From the IMG/VR virus record IMGVR_UViG_3300037508_002076, positions 1 to 55,267 of that record: a stretch of DNA of 55,267 nucleotides, one strand, 5' to 3'. The stretch's first letter is position 1. Every line of letters begins with the position of its first letter. Under the pieces are notes generated by a model that was not told the origin of the DNA, made no database searches, and was given only the letters and a program-made list of their open reading frames with translations. The translations under genes were made by a program, and so were the position numbers. Shown in pieces: positions 1 through 7,752 of the stretch. The DNA comes from a virus.

Positions 1-524
1 GTGAGGTCGTCGTCATATTGTTTTGGTCTCCCTCTCCTTTTTGTTTCCATTTCAGGTTGAGGTTCTTGTGGAATTTGGGTGGTTGTTTTGACAGGTCTTA
101 CGGTTTTCAATATGTCTACACCCAACATATCAGGTTTAGGTTTGTTTTTTGAACCCATTGGTCTTCCTCTTTTTCCCATAACTTCAGGTTTACCATATCT
201 TGTGATTTTATTCAAGATTATTGGAAAAGTTGAAATTACAGATTTAATGAAGGCAGAAGATTCTTTCGGGTCAAGTCTATGGAGAAATGTTTCCATCAAA
301 TCCAAATTGTCAACTAAGTCAGTAGAAGTTGGTGTTTTTTTGATTTTTGAACTTACCCACGTAGAAAATTGGTCCATGTTAGGTAAAGATTGGATTTTAT
401 CAGGATTTGCAAATAACTCGTCAAATAACCAATTTCCCATGTTGGAGGCAACCCAATCAAACTTTTCGTTCCCCATCATTCTCGCTTCAGACAACAAATC
501 ACTATAAAAGAGTAAAAACTTCAT
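1..524 (-). CDS. Partial CTS-type protein with two AT-hooks (runs off left edge)
   Basis: Reading leftward from the ATG at 524 the frame stays open to base 1, so the C-terminus is outside the window. The protein begins MKFLLFYSDLLSEAR, which fits the capsid-targeting-like N-termini seen across this window (hydrophobic helix ending LLSE|A). Near its visible end are two AT-hook cores, KRGRPMGSK and RRGRPKQ, separated by about 40 residues, implying binding to the minor groove of AT-rich DNA. A TATTTATA box lies at 536-543, just upstream. The inferred role is a DNA-binding protein packaged in the head. The opposite-strand frame over this stretch is a shadow. Confidence 0.72.
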   Translation of the reverse strand, partial: MKFLLFYSDLLSEARMMGNEKFDWVASNMGNWLFDELFANPDKIQSLPNMDQFSTWVSSKIKKTPTSTDLVDNLDLMETFLHRLDPKESSAFIKSVISTFPIILNKITRYGKPEVMGKRGRPMGSKNKPKPDMLGVDILKTVRPVKTTTQIPQEPQPEMETKRRGRPKQYDDDL

Positions 525-563
525 CCAATTTTATTTATAAATATGTTTGATTATGTAATATTT

Positions 564-671
564 ATGAATATGAAACAGGACCAAAATAATTGTCTTTTGG
601 AATCTAAAATGATAAATGAGAAAGTCGGCATGTTGAGACGTGGAAAATCTCGAGCCATAAACAACTATTAA
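564..671 (+). CDS. Putative 35-residue micro-ORF
   Basis: The ORF begins ATG AAT ATG AAA and ends TAA at 669-671. It lies between the divergent partial gene and a strong terminator, and the box AATATTTATG directly precedes it. The short, polar, basic peptide contains MINEK, like the cleavage motif of the CTS proteins. No homology is recognised. Position between a promoter-like box and a terminator makes expression plausible, but the ORF is short enough to be chance. Confidence 0.35.
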   Translation: MNMKQDQNNCLLESKMINEKVGMLRRGKSRAINNY

Positions 672-685
672 AACTTCAAATATAC

Positions 686-720
686 AAGGGTCGGAAATTA
701 CTGACCCTTTTTTGTTTTTT
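686..720 (+). terminator. Rho-independent terminator
   Basis: AAGGGTC (686-692) pairs with GACCCTT (703-709) and is followed by a T-rich tract to 720. It closes the short transcript upstream of the HNH gene. Its T tract supplies the -33 TTTG of the next promoter. Confidence 0.8.
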
Positions 721-742
721 TGACATTAACAACTTATTTTTG
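711..742 (+). promoter_or_regulatory. Bacteroidetes-type promoter for the HNH operon
   Basis: TTTG (711-714), 20 bases, then TATTTTTG (735-742) match the Bacteroidetes primary sigma consensus TTTG-N19-TAnnTTTG. The ATG at 757 follows 14 bases later. Confidence 0.75.
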
Positions 743-756
743 TAAAAATTTTTTGT

Positions 757-1245
757 ATGAGTCACGTGCTTGTTTTGAACTATGATTATACCCCTTTGAA
801 CGTCACTTCGGTTCAACGTGGTTTCATTCTTGTGGACAAAGGAAAAGCGGAAATTGTTAAATCCGATGAAAATCCAATTGTTTCAGGATACAAAACTTAT
901 GTGCGTCCAGTAATTATTCGGTTATTGAGATACATTAGACACTATACTCGTCAACTACGGGCAAACAGAAACAGAATATATAAAAGAGATGGCTATGAAT
1001 GTGTTTATTGTGGTTCCTCCAAGGATTTGACTTTGGACCACGTTGTGCCCAAATCAAGAGGTGGAACAAATAATTGGACAAACCTCGTTACATCTTGTCA
1101 GAAATGTAATTTGAGAAAAGCTGATAGAACTCCTGAAGAAGCAAGAATGAGAATGAGGCATAGACCTTTTGCACCAACCTTAGTGAATGAAAATCATACC
1201 CTTTCCAAAATATGGAATGATTTTCAAAATTCATTTGTTTATTAA
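757..1245 (+). CDS. HNH endonuclease
   Basis: The 162-residue protein has a complete HNH fold at about residues 72-120: zinc pairs C82xxC85 and C114xxC117, the catalytic LDHVVPKSRGG (D94-H95) and the downstream N. It cuts DNA, nicking or double-strand depending on the family member. The N-terminal half (VLVLNYDYTPLNVTSVQRGFI) resembles the stand-alone HNH proteins common in Bacteroidetes chromosomes rather than intron homing enzymes, suggesting acquisition from the host lineage. It heads a rightward operon under a clear TTTG/TATTTTTG promoter. Its role could be host DNA degradation, packaging or recombination. Confidence 0.92.
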   Translation: MSHVLVLNYDYTPLNVTSVQRGFILVDKGKAEIVKSDENPIVSGYKTYVRPVIIRLLRYIRHYTRQLRANRNRIYKRDGYECVYCGSSKDLTLDHVVPKSRGGTNNWTNLVTSCQKCNLRKADRTPEEARMRMRHRPFAPTLVNENHTLSKIWNDFQNSFVY

Positions 1246-1268
1246 AAAAATTTATTAAAATTAATCTT

Positions 1269-1562
1269 ATGATTTCCGATAAAAGTTTAAGAATTGCTTT
1301 TGTTGTTATTTGTCTAAGTTTTCTTGGGGTATTAATGATGTTAAACTCTAAACTTACAAAGTACCATCAAATGGCCATTGAATTGAACAAATTAAAAAAT
1401 CAAAATGAATATCTCCAGAATAAAATAGACACCTTACACGATGAGTTGTTTCAAAAAGAAATTGAATTATTCAGAAGGGAAAGGGCGTATGAAATTTTTG
1501 AGGAAAGATATCCAATTGCCGCGTCGGAATTTAACGACATAATCGCAGATGAAACAGAATAA
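1269..1562 (+). CDS. Small membrane-anchored coiled-coil protein
   Basis: The protein is 97 residues long. Residues about 7-27 form a hydrophobic transmembrane segment (IAFVVICLSFLGVLMML), followed by a charged heptad-like region about 35-75 rich in L, K, E and Q (coiled coil). It is probably anchored in the inner membrane with one long helix facing cytoplasm or periplasm. The gene lies 23 bases after the HNH gene and 2 bases before the next ORF, so it is co-transcribed. No family is recognised. Confidence 0.75.
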   Translation: MISDKSLRIAFVVICLSFLGVLMMLNSKLTKYHQMAIELNKLKNQNEYLQNKIDTLHDELFQKEIELFRRERAYEIFEERYPIAASEFNDIIADETE

Positions 1563-1564
1563 AA

Positions 1565-1816
1565 ATGGAAAATAAAATAGATTTACAAGACGCTCTTGAT
1601 GCGTCCATCATTTTCGCAAAAGCTTTGGGGTTCATACTTCAAGATAAACAAGGAATTATCGTTGATGTCCCCCAAGAATCGAAAGTTCATGAAATGATTC
1701 AAAAAGTCGTTGTTTTTAAATTTAACGACAGAGTTCACATATATAAGTGTGACGATGATTTGGTAGAGGGAACTGCAGTGCTTTTGGATACAGACGTTCC
1801 TGAACAACAAAATTAA
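1565..1816 (+). CDS. Hypothetical protein, 83 residues
   Basis: A small soluble acidic protein (MENKIDLQDALDASIIFAKA...) with no signal peptide or recognisable motif. It contains an internal beta-rich stretch (KVVVFKFNDRVHIYKCDDD). It sits tightly between the coiled-coil gene and the first carbamoyltransferase, 11 bases upstream of the latter, and is read in the same direction, so it belongs to this operon. The antisense frame over the same bases is a shadow. Confidence 0.7.
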   Translation: MENKIDLQDALDASIIFAKALGFILQDKQGIIVDVPQESKVHEMIQKVVVFKFNDRVHIYKCDDDLVEGTAVLLDTDVPEQQN

Positions 1817-1827
1817 AAAATTCAAAA

Positions 1828-3498
1828 ATGAAAGTATTAGGCTTCTCAGTAGGTCATGATAAAGGTGCGGTAATAATTGAAAATGGTAAAGTTCTTGTGG
1901 GTATTACTCAAGAACGTTTGTCACGCATCAAACATGACGGTGCTTACCAAGGGGGACTAATCCCACTTGAGTCAATAAATTATTGTTTGAATGCATTAGG
2001 AATTTCACATCAAGACATCAACCTTTGGGTATATTCAACAACTGAAATAATTGATGATGCTCCCGAAAAATTTTTCAGAGTTTTTCCTAACTTGAAAAGA
2101 GAAAATTTATTGTTTATACCTCACCATTTAGCTCACGCTTATTCAACTTTTTTTAGTTCAGGATTTGATGAAGCAGCAGTAATTGTTGCAGACGCATCAG
2201 GGAGTGTAATATCTTACAAGAATACAACACACAAATGGTACGACCCAAAAAAATGGTCTTTAGACCCTAATCAAGATTGGGCAGAAGGAATATCAATTTA
2301 TCATTTCAAAAAAAATTCTTACGAAGAGATTTACAAAAAGTGGATAAAATTTCCCACACCTTGGGCAACCAATGATGACGTCTCATTAGGTACAGTTTAT
2401 GCTGAAGCAACTTTACAATTGGTTTACGAAGAAAAGACACATACTTGGAGTGCTGGAAAACTGATGGGTTTAGCCTCTTTTGCAGACCAAAGTATTGTTG
2501 ACGAGGGTCCCAGCTTTGTGGAAGAATTAGAGGATGATATTAGAATTTATAACAATTTTATCTATCCGAAGGTTACTTGGAAATCTGACTTTTTTTCAAG
2601 AGCATGTGTCGCAGGTATGTACCAAAAAGGGCAAGAAAAATCCTCCCTAATATTGGCAAAATTAGCAAAAAAGTTTACCAATTCTGATAATGTTTGTGTT
2701 GCTGGCGGTTCTTTTTTGAATTGTAACTCCAATCAATTAATTTTAGAATCTGGTTTATATAAAAATTGTTTTTTCTTACCACCTTCTGATGACTCAGGAA
2801 TACCTTTAGGTTGTGCGTGGTATGGATATCAACAAATTACCGATATCTCTGAAACTTCTTTGATTAACCCATATTTTGGTAAATCATACGAAAGGGGGGA
2901 AATTTTATTGGCACTCAATAATCATCCTGAAATTGAATTCAAAGAATATGAAAATTTCTCAGACCTTATAAATGAAGTTTCTCATTGGCTCACTCAGAAT
3001 AGAGTTATAGGTTGGTTTCAAGGGGGTTCAGAAATCGGACCAAGAGCTTTAGGTAATAGGTCAATCATTGCTTCACCAATAACTAAATGGATGATTGGAC
3101 ATATCAATTCGGACATAAAAGGTAGAGAGTGGTACAGACCCTTCGCACCTGCCGTTTTATTCGAACATCAATCTGAAATTTTTGAATCTTCTGTTTATTC
3201 ACCATTTATGCTCGTCACAACAGAGGTGAAAGAGGAATGGAGAGAAAAAATCCCATCAGTTGTTCACATTGATAACTCTGCGAGACACCAATCTGTGACA
3301 CAAGAATCTAACCCCAAATTCTACGAATTAATTTCAAGTTTTTACGAAAGAACAGGGGTACCAGTCCTTTTGAACACAAGTTTCAACGGACCTTCCGAAC
3401 CGATAGTTGAGACCCCTTCAGACGCGATAGCAACAACTATCAATAGAAAGTTAGATTATTTAGTCATAAATAATTTTTTAATCAAAAGACCTACATGA
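1828..3498 (+). CDS. Carbamoyltransferase, NodU/TobZ family (copy 1)
   Basis: At 556 residues this has the full family length. The N-terminal Kae1-like half carries GFSVGHDKGAVII, the metal-binding HHLAHAY motif and VADASG. The C-terminal YrdC-related half carries GWFQGGSEIGPRALGNRS and WYRPFAPAVL. The family makes carbamoyl-adenylate from carbamoyl phosphate and ATP and transfers the carbamoyl group to a hydroxyl or amino acceptor. The acceptor is not evident from sequence: sugars, antibiotics and, speculatively, modified nucleobases or surface glycans. Its stop overlaps the start of a second, divergent copy, implying a coupled pair acting on related substrates. Confidence 0.93.
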   Translation: MKVLGFSVGHDKGAVIIENGKVLVGITQERLSRIKHDGAYQGGLIPLESINYCLNALGISHQDINLWVYSTTEIIDDAPEKFFRVFPNLKRENLLFIPHHLAHAYSTFFSSGFDEAAVIVADASGSVISYKNTTHKWYDPKKWSLDPNQDWAEGISIYHFKKNSYEEIYKKWIKFPTPWATNDDVSLGTVYAEATLQLVYEEKTHTWSAGKLMGLASFADQSIVDEGPSFVEELEDDIRIYNNFIYPKVTWKSDFFSRACVAGMYQKGQEKSSLILAKLAKKFTNSDNVCVAGGSFLNCNSNQLILESGLYKNCFFLPPSDDSGIPLGCAWYGYQQITDISETSLINPYFGKSYERGEILLALNNHPEIEFKEYENFSDLINEVSHWLTQNRVIGWFQGGSEIGPRALGNRSIIASPITKWMIGHINSDIKGREWYRPFAPAVLFEHQSEIFESSVYSPFMLVTTEVKEEWREKIPSVVHIDNSARHQSVTQESNPKFYELISSFYERTGVPVLLNTSFNGPSEPIVETPSDAIATTINRKLDYLVINNFLIKRPT

Positions 3499-5087
3499 GT
3501 TTAATTTTTGGTTTTTATTGTGGTTCACATAGTGGTTGTTGTGCGGTTGTAAAAGACGGCGAAATAGTATCAGCATTAGAAGAAGAAAGAATGTCAAGAA
3601 AAAAAGCTGGTGACATACATGAGACCTCTGCACTTTTATCTACAAAGAAAATTGAAGAAACCACAGGTTATAAAGTTGAAAATTCAGATTACAGAGTTTT
3701 TGCCGCACCTGTTAGTGAAAAATATGTAAAAGAAATTACAGATTTAGATTACGAAAAATGTTCTCATCACGATGCTCATGCCTACGGAGCTTATTTCACA
3801 AGTGGTATGATGGGTAAAGTAATTACCATTACTTACGATGGAGGTGGAGAAAATACAGTAATGAAAATTTATTTATGTGAAGATGGAAAAATGCAACTTT
3901 TGAGACAATACCCATATAATTCTTGTGGTAGTTTGTCTCATTTGTGGGGTTTTAGCACGTCCTCTATTATGGGTTATGATGCATATAATGAAGGGATTTG
4001 GAGAATGTGTAAAGATGAAGGAAAACTTATGGGAATGGCAGCAGATGGTCATTTCGACCAAAAAATTTATGATGTTTTAAATTCCCTCATCAATTATAAA
4101 AATTTAAACTTCTATCCAACAACAACAGCGTGGAAAACAAAATTTGTTTGTGATATGATGTTCAAGGACGGTTATTTTTCTACAAAAGAAAAAAGAGAAA
4201 TATACTGTTACAATCTTCAAAAACTTACTAACGACTTAATGTTACGTTTTATCGAAGACTTACATTTACTTTATCCTGATTACAAAAAATTTTGTTTTGC
4301 GGGTGGTTTATTTGCCAATGTAAAACTCAATCAACAGATAAACGAATTGGATTGGGTTGAAGAAATTTACGTAATTCCTCCTATGGGAGATGAGGGTTTA
4401 GCATTAGGTGCTTGCATAAAAAAGTCACATGAACTTGGTGAATGGCCATTACCTAAAAAACTCAAAAACGTATTGTTAGGACCCTCTTATACAAATGAAA
4501 AAATTTCAAATATTTCTAAAAACTACAATTTTTTCAAATCACCATATAATGTAGAGGAAATTGCTAAAGATTTGAATGAAGGTAAAATAATTGGTTGGTT
4601 CCAAGGAGGTTCTGAACACGGTCCAAGAGCTTTGGGGGCAAGAAGTATTTTAGTACGTCCCACAGATGTAGGAACACATGGTATTTTGAATCAAAGGTTA
4701 AATAGATACGAAACAATGCCTTTCGCACCCATCGTTTTGGAAGAAAAATTTGATGAAATTTTCACCTGTTCAAAATCAAAATATACATCAGAATTCATGA
4801 CGTTATGTTATTCAACGAAAGAGGAATGGATAAGTGAAATTCCTGCCGTAATTCAAAAATCTGATAAAACTGCTAGACCACAAATTGTTGTCAAAGATAA
4901 TTTACCTAAGTTTTGGGAAATTTTGAACGAGTATTATAAATTGTCAGGAATTCCTGTTTTATTGAATACATCTTTTAATTCTCACAACGAACCTATTATT
5001 GAAAATCCAAATCAAGCCTTCAGAGCTCTAAATAAAAAAATAATTGATAAATTAGTCATAGAGGATTATGTATATAGCACTGAATAA
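3495..5087 (+). CDS. Carbamoyltransferase, NodU/TobZ family (copy 2)
   Basis: A 530-residue paralogue of the upstream gene starting at an ATGA overlap. The family landmarks are present: YCGSHSGCCAVV near the N-terminus, HHDAHAYGAYF (metal site), the ADP/carbamoyl-adenylate motif GWFQGGSEHGPRALGARS and MPFAPIVLEE. The two copies differ along most of their length, so this is not a recent duplication. Both keep their active-site motifs, so both are probably active, on different substrates or as a heteromer. The next ORF overlaps its 3' end by 20 bases. Confidence 0.93.
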   Translation: MSLIFGFYCGSHSGCCAVVKDGEIVSALEEERMSRKKAGDIHETSALLSTKKIEETTGYKVENSDYRVFAAPVSEKYVKEITDLDYEKCSHHDAHAYGAYFTSGMMGKVITITYDGGGENTVMKIYLCEDGKMQLLRQYPYNSCGSLSHLWGFSTSSIMGYDAYNEGIWRMCKDEGKLMGMAADGHFDQKIYDVLNSLINYKNLNFYPTTTAWKTKFVCDMMFKDGYFSTKEKREIYCYNLQKLTNDLMLRFIEDLHLLYPDYKKFCFAGGLFANVKLNQQINELDWVEEIYVIPPMGDEGLALGACIKKSHELGEWPLPKKLKNVLLGPSYTNEKISNISKNYNFFKSPYNVEEIAKDLNEGKIIGWFQGGSEHGPRALGARSILVRPTDVGTHGILNQRLNRYETMPFAPIVLEEKFDEIFTCSKSKYTSEFMTLCYSTKEEWISEIPAVIQKSDKTARPQIVVKDNLPKFWEILNEYYKLSGIPVLLNTSFNSHNEPIIENPNQAFRALNKKIIDKLVIEDYVYSTE

Positions 5088-5709
5088 TGAACGTATAATT
5101 TATAATTTCGATAAAGGTATTCTTGTTAGAATGTCAGGTCCTGACGAATCTTACTACGTCGAAGTCAAAGAGTATCTTCAAAATGATGAAACTCCATACA
5201 CAGTAGAGTCTTATCCTATATCTCCCAAAAAATCTTTTTGTCCATATTTCAAACTACCTATAGAATTTTATGGTGATTGGGAAATTCTTATATACAAATA
5301 TGTTCCTGAACACGGTATGAACAGGATTTTTTCACACCGATTCAATGATTACGGTAAATTAGTTCGATTTATTTTGAAAACCGAAAGTTATGAGGAATGC
5401 AAACTTTGGGTAAAAAGAGTTCAAGAATATGTTAGAATCCATGGTTGTACTCCAATTGTAGAAACTCCTTTCGATGACATAAATAAATCTTTTATCACTT
5501 ACTATAACATTCCATACATAGATGTATATAAAACGTATAACATCGGAAGATTTCCAAAAGACAGCACTGACTTTAGAACTTTAGACACCAGAAAAAAAGA
5601 TTTAATTTGGTTTGGTAATTGGAAGACTTTTTGGTCTTATCAACACCCGAGAAAATGGACCGAACTTTCGTCTCAAGAAATTGCTGATGATATTTTGGGA
5701 TTGTCATAA
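5068..5709 (+). CDS. Hypothetical protein linked to carbamoyltransferases
   Basis: A 213-residue soluble protein (MYIALNNERIIYNFDKG...) rich in aromatic residues, with no recognisable motif or export signal. It overlaps the end of the second carbamoyltransferase in another frame, so translation is probably coupled. The context suggests it supplies or recognises the substrate of the two transferases. This is inference from position only. The end of the gene contains the -33 box of the clpP promoter. Confidence 0.78.
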   Translation: MYIALNNERIIYNFDKGILVRMSGPDESYYVEVKEYLQNDETPYTVESYPISPKKSFCPYFKLPIEFYGDWEILIYKYVPEHGMNRIFSHRFNDYGKLVRFILKTESYEECKLWVKRVQEYVRIHGCTPIVETPFDDINKSFITYYNIPYIDVYKTYNIGRFPKDSTDFRTLDTRKKDLIWFGNWKTFWSYQHPRKWTELSSQEIADDILGLS

Positions 5710-5725
5710 ATAATTTCTATTTTTG
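5694..5725 (+). promoter_or_regulatory. Bacteroidetes-type promoter for clpP
   Basis: TTTG (5694-5697), exactly 20 bases, then TATTTTTG (5718-5725). The -33 element lies inside the end of the preceding gene. The start codon at 5741 is 15 bases past the -7 box. Confidence 0.78.
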
Positions 5726-5738
5726 TGAAAAATCACAA
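5723..5738 (+). promoter_or_regulatory. Operator-like dyad upstream of clpP
   Basis: TTGTGA-AAAA-TCACAA is a perfect 6-bp inverted repeat covering the end of the -7 box and the expected start site, ending two bases before the ATG. It could bind a dimeric repressor or form a small 5' hairpin. This is inferred only from symmetry and position. Confidence 0.4.
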
Positions 5739-5740
5739 AT

Positions 5741-6421
5741 ATGGAAATTGGAAAAGAATTTCAGAACTACTACGTTAAACACCTCGGTAAAAACTCTCTC
5801 GATTTACATTATGAAGGTTTGAAGATTGAATCTTCAATGACACCCTACATTTTAGAAGAAAGAGAATTACGTGTTACTCAAATGGACATTTTCTCTCGTT
5901 TGATGAGAGACCGACTTTTATGGGTTGCGGGACCCGTTGATGACCGTATGTCCACAATTGTTCAAGCACAATTGATGTTTTTGGACTCTTCCGATAAATC
6001 TGATATAACTATGCATATCGACTCACCCGGTGGTAGTGTTAAATCAGGTCTTTCTATGGTTGACGTGATGCAATATATTTCATGCGATATCAGAACAGTA
6101 AACACAGGTATGGCGGCATCTATGGGTTCGGTTCTTTTAGGCGCCGGAACAAAAGGTAAACGTTCTTCTTTGAGATTTTCAAAGACCATGTTACACCAAA
6201 CTTCAGGTGGTGCTGGTGGAAATATTCAAGACGCTCGTATAAACTTCATAGAGTGGGAAAAAACGAATAAAATTTTATTCGAGTTGTTAGGTGAGTTCTG
6301 TGGAAAAACGTCCGAACAAGTCACAGAAGACGCCTCAAGAGATTTCTGGTTAACAGCAGAAGAATCTGTGGAATACGGAATAATCGATGAAGTAGTTAAA
6401 ACAAAAAAGAAGGGTAAATAA
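5741..6421 (+). CDS. clpP: ClpP-like serine protease
   Basis: The 226-residue protein has the ClpP catalytic triad: Ser127 in NTGMAASMGS, His152 in KTMLHQTSGG and Asp201 in DASRDFWLTAEE. The substrate-binding loop IDSPGGSV is also present. ClpP forms tetradecameric chambers that degrade unfolded or tagged proteins with an AAA+ partner. No ClpX or ClpA is visible here, so it may borrow the host unfoldase or act alone. In phages such enzymes are proposed for host-protein turnover or head maturation. It has its own host-type promoter with an operator-like dyad and ends in a strong terminator. Confidence 0.93.
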   Translation: MEIGKEFQNYYVKHLGKNSLDLHYEGLKIESSMTPYILEERELRVTQMDIFSRLMRDRLLWVAGPVDDRMSTIVQAQLMFLDSSDKSDITMHIDSPGGSVKSGLSMVDVMQYISCDIRTVNTGMAASMGSVLLGAGTKGKRSSLRFSKTMLHQTSGGAGGNIQDARINFIEWEKTNKILFELLGEFCGKTSEQVTEDASRDFWLTAEESVEYGIIDEVVKTKKKGK

Positions 6422-6434
6422 CCCTTCTTTTTTT
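6406..6434 (+). terminator. Terminator after clpP
   Basis: AAAGAAGGGT (6406-6415) pairs with ACCCTTCTTT (6421-6430) and runs into a T tract. The stop codon lies in the loop. It separates the rightward operon from the leftward block that follows. Confidence 0.85.
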
Positions 6435-6481
6435 TAGATTTTAGAACACCCCCTTTTTGTTCTTTTCTTTTATATTGATGA

Positions 6482-7723
6482 TTAAAGTGCGTTCATTCTA
6501 ACCATCAAATTTTTTGCATTTTCTGTAAATTTTTCATAAAGCCTACAAACTTCAGATTCTATTTTTGTTTGTAAATTTTTCCTGAACATTTCGTCGTCAA
6601 CAGCATCCATCAAAGCAGATTGTAAAACATTCATACCTGATTTTTTTTCATTGTCCAATTTTTTTGCATACTCTTCACTGATGATGTCGGTCAAAAATTT
6701 CGAAAAATCTAAACAACTATCCATACTCGCAATCAATTGTTCTGTTTTTGATTGTAAATTATCCATGATTTTACCTTTCAAATCCTCGTCCAAAGAAATC
6801 TTTGTGAAAATCATATTGAATAATGGTTCAGAAATTGAACCTATTGATGACTCAAAAGATTTTCCGTAAATACCTTTGAACAAACTACCTAAAGTCTCGG
6901 TCATCAAGGTAGATTTTTGAATTTCACGAATTTCTTTTAGAGTTTTGAAACCTGTTTTAACTTTTTTTTGTTGGTTTAGTTTTTCAAACTTATCAAATCC
7001 TTCAAACACCATGTTAATTCTCGACTCGAATATTTTCTTTTCAATTTTCTTGGTTTCTTTTACTTGTTTGAATTCTTTTAATGTTTTTTTTATTAACTTG
7101 GATATGTTTTCATTTTCAACCAATCTAAAAAATTTCAATCTTGTATCAGCAGGGTTAATTGATTTGAGTTCATTAAATATTTTTTCAAATCTTTGATTAA
7201 TACCTGGAATTTTACTCAGAAATAATTTTCTTTTCACTTCGGGCTTAATCAAACAGGCTTGAGCATTTTTTCTCAATCTATCAATAACTGTAGTATCTAA
7301 TGTGGCGCCACCTTTACTTACAGCTAAATAATTTTCATAAAGTTCTCTGAAAGTGTTAACACAATCTATACCACTTTGTTCTTCTCTACTTGCACGTAGT
7401 CTTTCAATATCGGATTGAACTCTAACAGATTTATCACCAAGACTTGGGCATTCCCATTCAAAAAATTCTGAGGGATTTTTTTCATCCACAATTCTTTGAG
7501 GATTTGCATGTACATAATAAGTCTTACCAGACTTTTTTCCTATGGCTTTTAACACAAATTCACCATTTTTATCTTGAATTGGTGTAGGGTCTATTCTAAG
7601 ACCCTTTGGAGCCAAAGCTTCGGTAAATTGCCTGAAACAACCTAATTCCATAGCTTTTTTCAAAAACTCCGCGTTTGGGTCATTAATGTTTTGTTCTGAA
7701 ATATTTTTTTTCTTAGTCATCAT
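6482..7723 (-). CDS. Putative virion protein, 413 residues
   Basis: It begins MMTKKKNISEQNIND, where NISE|Q resembles the targeting-peptide cleavage site of neighbouring genes. The rest is mostly charged helices with a small beta segment at about 50-80 (GEFVLKAIGKKSGKTYYVHA). No enzymatic motif or membrane segment is seen. A TATTTATT box lies at 7739-7746. It is the last gene of a leftward run of probable late genes, and its 3' end faces clpP. I infer an internal head or structural component. Confidence 0.72.
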   Translation of the reverse strand: MMTKKKNISEQNINDPNAEFLKKAMELGCFRQFTEALAPKGLRIDPTPIQDKNGEFVLKAIGKKSGKTYYVHANPQRIVDEKNPSEFFEWECPSLGDKSVRVQSDIERLRASREEQSGIDCVNTFRELYENYLAVSKGGATLDTTVIDRLRKNAQACLIKPEVKRKLFLSKIPGINQRFEKIFNELKSINPADTRLKFFRLVENENISKLIKKTLKEFKQVKETKKIEKKIFESRINMVFEGFDKFEKLNQQKKVKTGFKTLKEIREIQKSTLMTETLGSLFKGIYGKSFESSIGSISEPLFNMIFTKISLDEDLKGKIMDNLQSKTEQLIASMDSCLDFSKFLTDIISEEYAKKLDNEKKSGMNVLQSALMDAVDDEMFRKNLQTKIESEVCRLYEKFTENAKNLMVRMNAL

Positions 7724-7752
7724 GAACGTTTTATATAAAATAAATATCTTAT

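Noticed and set aside
79-507. Plus-strand ORF of 142 residues over the left-edge gene
   Set aside because: The minus frame is open to the edge, starts after a TATTTATA box, has a targeting tag and AT-hooks. The plus frame is a shadow.
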